DNA of 64,000 bases. Origin: SIG672 sp045535095 (lineage in GTDB: Bacteria; Bacillota; Clostridia; Oscillospirales; CAG-272). Each line of letters starts with the position of its first letter. The stretch's first letter is position 1. Under the pieces are notes generated by a model. That model made no database searches. It was not told where the DNA came from and worked only from the letters and a program-made list of their open reading frames with translations. Where the stretch lies: assembly GCA_045535095.1 (NCBI GenBank), contig JAZSKY010000071.1, forward strand, positions 4,588-68,587. The letters are read 5' to 3'. Made by a program: the position numbers and the translations under genes. Below, piece by piece: positions 1 to 8,254 of the stretch.

Positions 1-76
1 CCGAAAAGGTCTCGGCAGGTTGCCGTAGGATCAACGGGCCTATCCCTCCCCTACTCTTGATGATCTATTAGATTCA
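1..76 (-). promoter_or_regulatory. SAM-I (S-box) riboswitch, 5' part only
   Basis: Read on the minus strand, this stretch carries the S-box core: ATCAAGAG, then AGGGA, GGCCC and the conserved GGCAACC, followed by the start of P3. It is preceded by an excellent sigma-A promoter. The 3' half of the aptamer, the expression platform and the regulated gene lie left of position 1. SAM-I switches usually shut off methionine, cysteine or SAM synthesis or transport genes when SAM is plentiful. Which gene is controlled here cannot be seen. Confidence 0.87.
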
Positions 77-82
77 AGTAGA

Positions 83-111
83 ATTATAACACACAGAGTG
101 TGCTATGTCAA
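83..111 (-). promoter_or_regulatory. Sigma-A promoter of the SAM riboswitch transcript
   Basis: TTGACA (106-111) and TATAAT (83-88) are separated by exactly 17 bases on the minus strand. This is a consensus housekeeping promoter. Transcription should start near position 76, at the 5' edge of the S-box aptamer. Confidence 0.9.
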
Positions 112-140
112 GTATTTTGAAGCGGATTTTTTGATTTTTT

Positions 141-644
141 TCAGGCAAAAACGCCAAACGCCGCGACCACTCCGTAGGACGCGAGAGTCATTATCACGCC
201 TGCTATCATAACTCCGAAAAGGCAGGAAAGAACCGCCTTCCAGAACTTCATATCGATAGTTGCGGCAACGAGAGAGCCTGTCCACGCACCCGTTACGGGA
301 AGCGGAATTGCAACGAAAAGGCAAACTCCCCAGAACGAGTACTTTTCTATCTTATCGCGGTTTTTATCGGCTTTTTTAGTGAGCCAAAGGGCAAATTTTC
401 TGAGAAATGCCACGCGACAGGACGAGAGATACTCTATTATCTTTTTAATAAAAAGGAGAATAAACGGAACCGGAATCATATTTCCGATAACGGCAAGAAT
501 ATAATTCTGCCACCACGGAAGTCCGAGCGCCGCTCCAAGCGGTATTGCGCCTCTCAGCTCAATGATCGGGATCACCGAGCAAAGCATCACGCACAGCTCT
601 TCTCCGAGAGTTTCAAGAAAAAACTGCTGTATGATCTCTTTCAT
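141..644 (-). CDS. Small multidrug export family membrane protein (COG2426 type)
   Basis: A 167-residue membrane protein with about four hydrophobic segments. The IELRGAIPLG motif near residue 30 and the later PLPVTGAWTG motif are typical of the Sm_multidrug_ex (COG2426) family. The family name rests on weak evidence and no substrate is established, so an export role is only a family label. The ATG follows an AGAGGA Shine-Dalgarno. The gene starts 11 bases after the ribU stop and is probably co-transcribed with it, which would place it under the FMN riboswitch. No clear terminator is visible between its stop and the S-box promoter downstream. Confidence 0.75.
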   Translation of the reverse strand: MKEIIQQFFLETLGEELCVMLCSVIPIIELRGAIPLGAALGLPWWQNYILAVIGNMIPVPFILLFIKKIIEYLSSCRVAFLRKFALWLTKKADKNRDKIEKYSFWGVCLFVAIPLPVTGAWTGSLVAATIDMKFWKAVLSCLFGVMIAGVIMTLASYGVVAAFGVFA

Positions 645-655
645 AAAATCCTCTT

Positions 656-1243
656 TTAAAGGTGTAGTATTTTAGAGAGCCTCTTATAAAGAAGCAGTGC
701 TATACCCGAGCACAAAAGTCCCTTCACGATATTGAAAGGAACGACCGCGAAAAGCACGAAGGTTGCTTTATCGTGGATAAATCCCGTAACTGCCGCGCCT
801 GCGGCGATTATCGAGTCAAGCGGCATAAACGCCGAATACATCGGGAGCATAATATAGTAGTTGATAAGTCCGCCTACAATAGCAAGCGAGACTATTCCGA
901 TCGCCATTCCGACGAGCGCGCCCTTCAGCGATTTTCTGTACTTATAAACGAGCGCCGCAGGTACTGTGAGACAGCATCCCGTGACGAAATTGGCAAATTC
1001 GCCGACAAATCCCGTCGTCGTTCCGTTTATCAGAATGTTAAGGACGTTCTTGACAAACTCCATAATGAGCGCCGCGAGCGGTCCCATTGCAAAGCCGCCC
1101 ATCATTATTACCGACTCGCTGAGGTCGAGCTCGTAAAAGCTCGGCGCGATGAAAACTATCGGAAATTCAAAGAGCATAACGAGCACTGAAAGCGCCGAAA
1201 GGAGTCCTATTTTTACTATGTATCTTACCCTTGTGTTTTTCAT
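656..1243 (-). CDS. ribU: Riboflavin ECF transporter S component RibU
   Basis: A 195-residue substrate-capture component of an energy-coupling factor transporter, very likely for riboflavin. It has about six hydrophobic segments and the family-typical pattern of an N-terminal helix, then a LSESVIMMGGFAMGP stretch, a NILINGTT loop and a conserved FNIVKG near the C-terminus. I start it at ATG 1243, which has a GGAGAAAG Shine-Dalgarno at 1248-1255. An in-frame upstream extension to 1288 would run into the regulatory leader. The specificity call is supported by the FMN riboswitch directly upstream. The shared ECF ATPase and T components are not in the window. Confidence 0.88.
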   Translation of the reverse strand: MKNTRVRYIVKIGLLSALSVLVMLFEFPIVFIAPSFYELDLSESVIMMGGFAMGPLAALIMEFVKNVLNILINGTTTGFVGEFANFVTGCCLTVPAALVYKYRKSLKGALVGMAIGIVSLAIVGGLINYYIMLPMYSAFMPLDSIIAAGAAVTGFIHDKATFVLFAVVPFNIVKGLLCSGIALLLYKRLSKILHL

Positions 1244-1247
1244 TTTT

Positions 1248-1279
1248 CTTTCTCCTATATATAAAATATCGGAGAAAAG
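1248..1279 (-). promoter_or_regulatory. Hairpin able to sequester the ribU ribosome binding site
   Basis: Read on the minus strand, CTTTTCTCC (about 1271-1279) can pair over about 8 bp with GGAGAAAG (1248-1255), which is the ribU Shine-Dalgarno. No T-tract follows. The simplest reading is that the FMN riboswitch acts here at translation rather than by terminating transcription. This is inferred from pairing only. Confidence 0.6.
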
Positions 1280-1317
1280 ACAGTGCAATATTGCCGTAAA
1301 TACGGGGAAATTAAAGT

Positions 1318-1436
1318 TCTATCTTTTCTCATCCGGCCTTTACCGTCGGTGCAGGAATTTCACCTGCTCGGCGCTTTTTAAGCGTTTGCGGACTCTACCG
1401 CCGGTGTGGAATTTCACCAATCTCTCAAAGTATAGT
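1318..1436 (-). promoter_or_regulatory. FMN riboswitch (RFN element) controlling ribU
   Basis: On the minus strand the leader carries the RFN hallmarks in order: GGTGAAATTCC, ACCGGCGGT, GAGTCCGC, a second GGTGAAATTCC, ACCGACGGT and CCGGATGAGA. A closing helix forms between CTAT-CTTT-like bases at the two ends. FMN binding normally represses riboflavin uptake or synthesis genes, which fits the ribU gene downstream. A TATACT hexamer just upstream could be the -10 of its own promoter, but no convincing -35 is visible beside the tuf terminator. Confidence 0.95.
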
Positions 1437-1440
1437 ATAT

Positions 1441-1473
1441 AAAAATTACGGCGGGCGGTTACCCGCCCGCCGT
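1441..1473 (-). terminator. Intrinsic terminator of the str operon (after tuf)
   Basis: On the minus strand a GC-only stem (ACGGCGGGCGG pairing with CCGCCCGCCGT, 1448-1473) with a tiny loop is followed by AATTTTT. It sits 25 bases past the tuf stop and separates tuf from the ribU leader. Confidence 0.93.
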
Positions 1474-1498
1474 ATGCGTTCAAGTTATATTATTAAAC

Positions 1499-2704
1499 TT
1501 ACGCGAGGATCTCAGCAACAACGCCCGATCCTACGGTTCTACCACCCTCACGGATAGCGAAACGGAGTCCCTTTTCGATAGCGATAGGAGTGATAAGCTC
1601 AACGCTCATATCAACGTTATCGCCAGGACGGCACATTTCAACGCCGTCGGGAAGAGTGATGGTTCCGGTAACGTCGGTAGTTCTGAAATAGAACTGAGGT
1701 CTGTAACCAGCGAAGAAGGGCTTCTGACGTCCGCCTTCCTTCTCGGTAAGAACGTAAACCTGTCCAACGAACTTGGTGTGGGGCTGAACCGAACCGGGCT
1801 TACAGAGAACCTGTCCACGCTCGATCTCGTTCTTAGCTACGCCACGGAGAAGTGCACCGATGTTGTCACCAGCCTGAGCCTCGTCAACGATCTTGTGGAA
1901 CATCTCAACACCGGTAACGGTGGTGGAAGCCTTCTCGTCGGAAAGACCAACGATTTCGCAAACGTCACCGATCTTAACGGTACCACGCTCTACTCTACCG
2001 GTAGCAACGGTACCACGTCCCGAGATCGAGAATACGTCCTCGACGGGCATAAGGAAAGGAAGATCGGACATACGGTCGGGAGTAGGAATGAAGGAGTCAA
2101 CTTCGTTCATGAGCTCAAGGATAGGAGCGTACTCGGGCGAGCTGAGGTCGGTAGAAGCCGACTCAAGAGCGTCACGAGCAGAACCGCGAACGATACGAGT
2201 ATCGTCGCCGGGGATGTCGGACTGCGAGAGAAGATCACGGATCTCCATGTCAACGAGGTCGAGAAGCTCATCGTCGTCAACGAGGTCGGTCTTGTTCATG
2301 AATACAACGATTGCAGGAACGCCAACCTGACCAGCGAGAAGAACGTGCTCTCTGGTCTGCTGAAGAGGACCGTCGGTACCTGCAACAACAAGGATAGCGC
2401 CGTCCATCTGAGCTGCACCGGTGATCATGTTTTTAACATAGTCAGCGTGTCCGGGGCAGTCAACGTGAGCGTAGTGACGAGCGTCGGTCTCGTACTCAAC
2501 GTGACGGGTGTTAATTGTGATTCCTCTTGCTCTCTCTTCGGGAGCGTTGTCGATCTGGTCGTATGCCATGAACTCGACAGTGCCGGTCTTAAGACCGAGG
2601 GTCTTGGTGATAGCCGCAGTAAGGGTGGTCTTACCATGGTCAACGTGACCGATAGTACCAATGTTTACGTGCGGTTTGGTGCGTTCAAACTTAGCTTTTG
2701 CCAT
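1499..2704 (-). CDS. tuf: Translation elongation factor Tu
   Basis: A 401-residue EF-Tu, the GTPase that delivers aminoacyl-tRNA to the ribosome. The P-loop GHVDHGKT is at residues 19-26, followed by DCPGHADY, NKTD and the two beta-barrel domains. Its length is normal for bacteria. The ATG has a GGAGG Shine-Dalgarno. It is the last gene of the classic rpsL-rpsG-fusA-tuf str operon and is closed by a strong terminator. Confidence 0.99.
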   Translation of the reverse strand: MAKAKFERTKPHVNIGTIGHVDHGKTTLTAAITKTLGLKTGTVEFMAYDQIDNAPEERARGITINTRHVEYETDARHYAHVDCPGHADYVKNMITGAAQMDGAILVVAGTDGPLQQTREHVLLAGQVGVPAIVVFMNKTDLVDDDELLDLVDMEIRDLLSQSDIPGDDTRIVRGSARDALESASTDLSSPEYAPILELMNEVDSFIPTPDRMSDLPFLMPVEDVFSISGRGTVATGRVERGTVKIGDVCEIVGLSDEKASTTVTGVEMFHKIVDEAQAGDNIGALLRGVAKNEIERGQVLCKPGSVQPHTKFVGQVYVLTEKEGGRQKPFFAGYRPQFYFRTTDVTGTITLPDGVEMCRPGDNVDMSVELITPIAIEKGLRFAIREGGRTVGSGVVAEILA

Positions 2705-2751
2705 TGTAAATTACCTCCTGGATAATTATAATTTTTATTTTTATTTTTTAT

Positions 2752-4824
2752 TTATGCTTTTTTCTTTATGATCTCTTCCTGGATGCTTCTGGGCACTTCT
2801 GCGAAGTGGCTGGGCTCCATGGAATAGTTTCCGCGTCCCTGAGTAGAGGAACGAAGGTCGGTAGCATATCCGAACATCGTCGAAAGCGGAACTTCTGCGA
2901 TGATTTCGGCAGTTCCCTTGTTGTCTTCCATGGAAACAACGTTTCCGCGGCGAGACGAGAAGCCACCGATTACGTTACCCATGTATTCCGAAGGAACAAC
3001 GGTAACAACCTTCATAATAGGCTCGGTAAGAACGGGGTCGGCCTTTCTCATAGCTTCCTTGAATGCCATAGATCCGGCAATCTTGAACGCCATTTCCGAA
3101 GAGTCAACCTCGTGGTAAGAACCATCGTAAAGGGTGATCTTGATGTCAACAGTGTTATATCCTGCAACGACACCGGTGAGCATTGCGTCTCTGATACCTG
3201 CGTCAACTGCGGATATATATTCCTTGGGTACTACGCCACCGACGATAGCGTCGATAAACTCGTATCCCTTGCCGGGCTCGTTAGGCTCGAGCTTGATCTT
3301 AACGTGACCGTACTGACCCTTACCACCGGACTGTCTGACGAACTTACCTTCTGCCTCAACTGCCTTACGAGCGGTTTCCTTGTAGGATACCTGAGGCTTA
3401 CCGATGTTAGCTTCTACCTTAAATTCTCTGAGAAGTCTGTCAACGATAACTTCGAGGTGGAGCTCACCCATTCCTGCGATAATAGTCTGACCGGTCTCCT
3501 CGTCAGTATAGGTTCTAAAGGTCGGGTCTTCTTCTGCAAGCTTTGCAAGTGCGAGACCGATCTTCTCCTGTCCTGCCTTGGTCTTAGGCTCGATAGCAAC
3601 CTTAATAACGGGTTCCGGGAACTCCATCGACTCGAGGATTACCTCGTCAGCGCCCTCAAGGCAGAGGGTATCACCGGTCGTGGTGTTCTTAAGACCTACT
3701 ACTGCGGCGATATCGCCTGCGTAGCAAACGTTTATATCCTTTCTGTCGTAAGCGTGCATCTGGAGAATTCTTCCCATACGCTCGCGCTGTTTCTTCGAGG
3801 AGTTGTAAACGGTGGTTCCTACCGGAATCGTACCCGAAAATACTCTGAAGAAGCAGAGTTTTCCAACATAGGGGTCGGTCATGATCTTGAACGCGAGAGC
3901 CGAGAAGGGTGCGTTATCGTCCGAAGGACGTTCAACCTCTTCACCGTCTTCGTTTATACCGCGGATAGCGGGAACGTCGAGAGGCGAGGGCATGAAGTCA
4001 ACGATAGCGTCAAGAAGCTTCTGTACTCCCTTGTTCTTATAAGAGGTTCCGCAAACTACGGGTACAAGCTGGTTAGCTATAGTAGCCTTACGGAGTGCTG
4101 CCTTAAGCTCGTCAACCGTGATTTCCTCGTCCATAAGGAACTTCTCCATCAGGTCGTCGTCTGTTGCAGCGATGGCCTCTACCATCTTCTGTCTGTATTC
4201 TTCTGCGATTTCTACCATATCAGCGGGAATCGGCTCAACTCTCATGTCTTTTCCGAGGTCATCGTAATAAACGTCTGCCTCCATGTTCATAAGGTCAACG
4301 ATTCCTCTGAAGGTATCTTCTGCTCCGATGGGGAGCTGGATCGGTACCGGGTTCGTCTTAAGTCTGTCAACGAGCATTCCTACAACGCGGTAGAAATCGG
4401 CACCCATTATATCCATTTTGTTGATGTAACACATTCTCGGAACGCGATACTTATCAGCCTGTCTCCAAACGGTTTCAGACTGAGGCTCAACTCCGCCCTT
4501 TGCGCAAAGAACGGTAACTGCTCCGTCAAGAACTCTGAGCGAACGCTCAACCTCTACGGTAAAGTCAACGTGTCCGGGGGTGTCAATGATGTTGACACGG
4601 CGGCCCTTCCAGAAACAGGTGGTTGCAGCCGAAGTAATGGTAATACCCCTTTCCTTCTCCTGCTCCATCCAGTCCATGGTTGCCGTACCCTCGTGGGTAT
4701 CACCGATCTTGTGATTTACACCGGTATAGTAGAGTATTCTTTCGGTCGTAGTCGTCTTTCCGGCGTCGATATGAGCCATGATTCCGATGTTACGAGTATT
4801 CTCAAGTGAATATTCTCTTGGCAT
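2752..4824 (-). CDS. fusA: Translation elongation factor G
   Basis: A 690-residue ribosomal translocase GTPase. The P-loop AHIDAGKTTTTERILYYTG is near the N-terminus, followed by DTPGHVDF, NKMD and the later domains with TGVVAGYNTVDIK. Length and domain order are normal. It lies 93 bases downstream of rpsG and 47 bases upstream of tuf in the str operon. Confidence 0.99.
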   Translation of the reverse strand: MPREYSLENTRNIGIMAHIDAGKTTTTERILYYTGVNHKIGDTHEGTATMDWMEQEKERGITITSAATTCFWKGRRVNIIDTPGHVDFTVEVERSLRVLDGAVTVLCAKGGVEPQSETVWRQADKYRVPRMCYINKMDIMGADFYRVVGMLVDRLKTNPVPIQLPIGAEDTFRGIVDLMNMEADVYYDDLGKDMRVEPIPADMVEIAEEYRQKMVEAIAATDDDLMEKFLMDEEITVDELKAALRKATIANQLVPVVCGTSYKNKGVQKLLDAIVDFMPSPLDVPAIRGINEDGEEVERPSDDNAPFSALAFKIMTDPYVGKLCFFRVFSGTIPVGTTVYNSSKKQRERMGRILQMHAYDRKDINVCYAGDIAAVVGLKNTTTGDTLCLEGADEVILESMEFPEPVIKVAIEPKTKAGQEKIGLALAKLAEEDPTFRTYTDEETGQTIIAGMGELHLEVIVDRLLREFKVEANIGKPQVSYKETARKAVEAEGKFVRQSGGKGQYGHVKIKLEPNEPGKGYEFIDAIVGGVVPKEYISAVDAGIRDAMLTGVVAGYNTVDIKITLYDGSYHEVDSSEMAFKIAGSMAFKEAMRKADPVLTEPIMKVVTVVPSEYMGNVIGGFSSRRGNVVSMEDNKGTAEIIAEVPLSTMFGYATDLRSSTQGRGNYSMEPSHFAEVPRSIQEEIIKKKA

Positions 4825-4917
4825 AGACTTTTTTCTCCTTTATTTTAATTCAAAGCGTAACATTTAATATTGTTTGTGGTTTTTTAGGCTGCTTCTTTAA
4901 AGACGCGGCCGCTACAA

Positions 4918-5388
4918 TTAATATCTGTAATGTGCAAACGCTTTGTTAGCCTCTGCCATTCTGTGCGTTTCGTCTTTTTTCTTGATTGCGCCACCCATAT
5001 TGTTGGCAGCATCCATGATCTCGCCAGCAAGACGCTCAGCCATCGTCTTCTCGCTACGAGTTCTGGCAAAATTTCTGATCCAACGAAGTCCAAGGGTCTG
5101 TCTTCTCTCGGGTCTTACTTCCATAGGAACCTGGTAAGTAGAACCACCAAGACGGCGAGCCTTAACCTCGAGAACCGGCATTACGTTTTCGAGAGCTTCG
5201 GTGAAAACCTCAAGTCCGCTTCTGCCCGTCTTTTCTTCAACGGCCTTGAATGCGTCATATACGATCTTCTGAGCCACGCCTCTCTTACCGTCATACATGA
5301 TGTTATTGATAAGCTTGGTTACGAGCTTAGAATTATACACCGGATCCGGTAATACGTCTCTTTTGGAAATTTGTCCTCTTCTCGGCAC
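4918..5388 (-). CDS. rpsG: 30S ribosomal protein S7
   Basis: A 156-residue S7, the primary 16S rRNA-binding protein of the small-subunit head. It starts PRRGQISKRDVLPDPVYNS, and the GGSTYQVPMEVR and LGLRWI blocks are conserved. I use GTG at 5388 because it gives the exact family length and has a GGAGG site just upstream. A longer reading from 5424 would place the Shine-Dalgarno inside the gene. The 181-base gap after rpsL is rather long for this operon and could hold a leader structure, but I see no clear one. Confidence 0.98.
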   Translation of the reverse strand: MPRRGQISKRDVLPDPVYNSKLVTKLINNIMYDGKRGVAQKIVYDAFKAVEEKTGRSGLEVFTEALENVMPVLEVKARRLGGSTYQVPMEVRPERRQTLGLRWIRNFARTRSEKTMAERLAGEIMDAANNMGGAIKKKDETHRMAEANKAFAHYRY

Positions 5389-5569
5389 TGTACTTCCCTC
5401 CTTCATAATAATAAATGATATCATAGGTACTCGAAAGATTTCTTCCGTAAATGCAAAGTCGATAATGTGATATAACTTTAAAGGTTATTTAAAATCAACA
5501 GTGTCGGCACTCTGCTTTAAACGATAAAGAATTTAATACCTTTTTTCGGATTTCTCCGAGGTTTAGAGC

Positions 5570-5986
5570 TTACTTCTTCTTAGCTCTCTTTGCGCCGTAC
5601 TTAGAACGGCTCTGCATACGTTTATCAACGCCCTGTGTATCAAGCGTACCGCGAATGATGTGGTAACGTACACCGGGAAGGTCACGAACTCTTCCTCCGC
5701 GAATAAGCACTACCGAGTGCTCCTGAAGGTTATGTCCGATTCCGGGGATGTAGGTCGTAGCTTCAAGTCCGTTGGTAAGTCTTACTCTGGCGATCTTACG
5801 AAGAGCCGAGTTAGGCTTCTTAGGGCTAGTGGTCGAAACCTTAGTGCAGACGCCTCTCTTCTGAGGGGAGCTCTGGTTGGTAGGCTCGTTCTTCAGAGTG
5901 TTGAAGCCCTTCTGCAAAGCTGCAGCCTTGGACAGATAAACCTTATCGTGTCTGCCTTGTCTGACAAGCTGGTTAAATGTTGGCAT
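5570..5986 (-). CDS. rpsL: 30S ribosomal protein S12
   Basis: A 138-residue S12 of the ribosomal decoding centre. The SPKKPNSALRK segment carries the lysine that is changed in many streptomycin-resistant mutants; here it is the wild-type lysine. GHNLQEHSVVLIRGGRV and LPGVRYH are also conserved. The start has an AGGAGGTG Shine-Dalgarno. It is the first gene of the str operon, about 95 bases downstream of a consensus promoter. Confidence 0.98.
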   Translation of the reverse strand: MPTFNQLVRQGRHDKVYLSKAAALQKGFNTLKNEPTNQSSPQKRGVCTKVSTTSPKKPNSALRKIARVRLTNGLEATTYIPGIGHNLQEHSVVLIRGGRVRDLPGVRYHIIRGTLDTQGVDKRMQSRSKYGAKRAKKK

Positions 5987-6081
5987 GTGGCACCTCCTTA
6001 CTGTTGATCTTAAGTTTAAAATTATATCGCTGACAGTGCAAATCTATGGGCTGACATAACTTTACACCATAAGACTTTAAG

Positions 6082-6110
6082 ATTATACCATTTTTCTTTC
6101 AAAATGTCAA
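6082..6110 (-). promoter_or_regulatory. Sigma-A promoter of the str operon
   Basis: TTGACA (6105-6110) and TATAAT (6082-6087) are separated by 17 bases on the minus strand, upstream of rpsL. The match to consensus fits the high expression expected for ribosomal protein genes. Confidence 0.92.
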
Positions 6111-6220
6111 GTATATTTTTGAAGCAAAATATTTTCTACAATTTGCACAACTTTTGTGCCTCGCAGTATATTAACTTGCACAATTTTTGCATCTTTTATA
6201 CAAAAAATGAACTTTTTAAC

Positions 6221-6250
6221 AAAAAATGCGAACGCCAAGCGGCGTTCGCA
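6221..6250 (-). terminator. Intrinsic terminator after the lipoprotein gene
   Basis: TGCGAACGCC and GGCGTTCGCA form a 10-bp stem (6227-6250), followed on the minus strand by TTTTTTG. It lies 35 bases past the stop of the lipoprotein gene and isolates it from the str promoter. Confidence 0.92.
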
Positions 6251-6284
6251 TCCTTTATTATTATAACAAACTACTAAATCGGGA

Positions 6285-7985
6285 TCAAAACTCGAGGTCG
6301 GGGATAACCGGTTCTGCGTTCATTACACCGTGCCAGGTCATATACTGGTTATAGTAGGATATGGGCATTTCCTTCTTCGTGGACATTGCCGCTGCGTAGT
6401 AGGGGTCTGCCTTGAGCCAGTCGTTGAGCGACTTATAGAACTCGTCGAAGGTCATCATCTTACCGGTGTTTTCGTTGAGAGCGTCGGTATAGGTTGCAAC
6501 CTTGAGCCAAAGCTCATCGTAGAGCATCTCGAGGTGATTGCTGAGATCGGCAACCGAAATACCGTCAACGGGATCGAGAGTGTAGTCAAGCTCGAATCCG
6601 ATGGTGGGGCTGAGAATTGTCTCTCCGGACATCTGCTTTGCAAGCGCCCAGTCGTTTGCCGAAAGCTCAAGCTCGACTGCGGTCATATCCGAGGACTGCT
6701 TGGTGAGGAAGAGGTTTCCGACTCTGTATCTGTTCATCTCGTATCCCGAGTTTTCGATCTTGGTGACCATCTTGCCGGTGATATCGAGAGTGTAGTGGGT
6801 ATCGAGAACTCCGTAGAGGAGAGTGTTGACGAAGTTTGCGTTAGTCGAGAAGAGCGAAAGTACCTTGAACGCTCTGTCGGGAGCGGACGAGTACGAGCAA
6901 ACGCCGTACATTGAGCCAAATACCGACTCGGTATCTGCCACGGGCGAGCAAACGGGGATAGCGTAATAATCCTCGGTGTACTCTGCGATGGTTACGGGGT
7001 TACCCTTAACGTATCCTGCGGCAAAGTCCTTGGAAAGATCGACGGTGTCGGTCATTTCGGGAAGAACTGCGCCGAGCGCGTCAAGCGCGCATATAGTCTC
7101 GATGTGGGACGAAACGATATTCTCGGAGAGAATGCTTACGGGTGTGAAGATACCGGTAGAGAGCGCGGACTGGTCAACACCGGGCATATAGTGTCCGATA
7201 ACGCTGTTTCTGCCCGACATTCCGTAGAATCCCATATCGGAGATATTGTAGAGCGGAATAACGCCCTCTTCCTTCTCAGCAACCTTGAGAATGTAGTCGC
7301 TGATAGAGGTGATGTTCTTGATGCTGTCAGAGGCAACCGTTCCGTACTTGGTGTAAAGAGCCTTGTTTACGAGAAGATACTCGTACTCTCCGTAAACAGA
7401 GTTTCCGGGGATAGCGTAGGTAGAGCCGCTGTAATTACCGAATTCACGAATGTTTGCAGGTATGTAGGACGAGATAAGAGTTCCCTCTCCGTCAACCGAG
7501 GTCATACAGTCGGATCCGCCGATTCCGTAGAGCCAGCCGTTGTTAGCGTACTCACGGATCATAAGGGGATCGGTTACGAGAAGTATATCTACCTGATTTT
7601 CGTACGGCTCGAGATACTTGATCTCCTCGCGTCCGAATTCGTTAACGGTATAGGATTCTCCGCTTATAATGGACGAGCCGAGAGTTCCCTCGTAATCGGC
7701 ATCCTGAAGCTTCTGCATCTTATCGTCCATTGCAGCGCGGTACTGATCGGGTGTATAAAATTCAAGCTCGACAGCTATGTTGTAAAGCTGGCTGGTGATC
7801 GAGGTAAGCTCCTTTTCTACGAGCTTCTCAGCCTCTGCCGTGGGTATTTCATCGGCGATCATAGCTATTACGACAGTCATTGCGTTAGCAGAGCTTCTCT
7901 TCGAGGTATATTCGTCATTACAACCAACGAGAGTCATAACGAGCATTGCTGCGAGAAGAAGCATGGCAACGATTCTCTTTTTCAT
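6285..7985 (-). CDS. Extracellular substrate-binding lipoprotein (orphan)
   Basis: A 566-residue secreted lipoprotein. It has a lysine-rich start, a hydrophobic stretch and the lipobox LVGC at about residues 19-22, so the mature form should be a lipid-anchored protein on the outer face of the membrane. Size, lipobox and the general pattern (DILLVTDPLMIREYANNG, an IPGNSVYGEYEYLLVN stretch) resemble sugar-type family 1 ABC substrate-binding proteins. No permease or ATPase gene is adjacent and the gene has its own promoter and terminator, so the substrate and transport partner are unknown. It could equally be a sensor or adhesin using the same fold. Confidence 0.65.
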   Translation of the reverse strand: MKKRIVAMLLLAAMLVMTLVGCNDEYTSKRSSANAMTVVIAMIADEIPTAEAEKLVEKELTSITSQLYNIAVELEFYTPDQYRAAMDDKMQKLQDADYEGTLGSSIISGESYTVNEFGREEIKYLEPYENQVDILLVTDPLMIREYANNGWLYGIGGSDCMTSVDGEGTLISSYIPANIREFGNYSGSTYAIPGNSVYGEYEYLLVNKALYTKYGTVASDSIKNITSISDYILKVAEKEEGVIPLYNISDMGFYGMSGRNSVIGHYMPGVDQSALSTGIFTPVSILSENIVSSHIETICALDALGAVLPEMTDTVDLSKDFAAGYVKGNPVTIAEYTEDYYAIPVCSPVADTESVFGSMYGVCSYSSAPDRAFKVLSLFSTNANFVNTLLYGVLDTHYTLDITGKMVTKIENSGYEMNRYRVGNLFLTKQSSDMTAVELELSANDWALAKQMSGETILSPTIGFELDYTLDPVDGISVADLSNHLEMLYDELWLKVATYTDALNENTGKMMTFDEFYKSLNDWLKADPYYAAAMSTKKEMPISYYNQYMTWHGVMNAEPVIPDLEF

Positions 7986-8044
7986 TACTTTATTTCCTCC
8001 TTGAAGTAAAACCGCTTCGCGGTACAGATGTTTACAACATTACT

Positions 8045-8073
8045 ATTTTACACTATCGCAGCGATTCTGTCAA
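8045..8073 (-). promoter_or_regulatory. Sigma-A promoter of the lipoprotein gene
   Basis: TTGACA (8068-8073) and TAAAAT (8045-8050) are separated by 17 bases on the minus strand, 60 bases upstream of the start codon. A small ACCGCGAAGCGGT hairpin lies in the leader. Confidence 0.85.
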
Positions 8074-8254
8074 GATGTCCCGCCTCGCTATCGCGGGGTA
8101 TTTTCGGGGATATTGGGCGCAATTTTAAAGTATTAACACTTTATTCATTCATTTTGAACAATAAACGGCTGCCCGATTTCAACAAAATTACCACTGACGT
8201 TGTGAAACAGTAACAAATTTACGGTACTGTAATTGTATGTTATGCCGATTTTAA

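Noticed and set aside
1778..2725. Long plus-strand open frame opposite tuf (315 codons)
   Set aside because: It is the antisense shadow of a highly biased ribosomal-type gene, with no ribosome site or recognisable protein family.
2806..4809. Plus-strand open frame of 667 codons opposite fusA
   Set aside because: A mirror of the EF-G codon bias on the other strand; the translation is low-complexity and lacks any domain.
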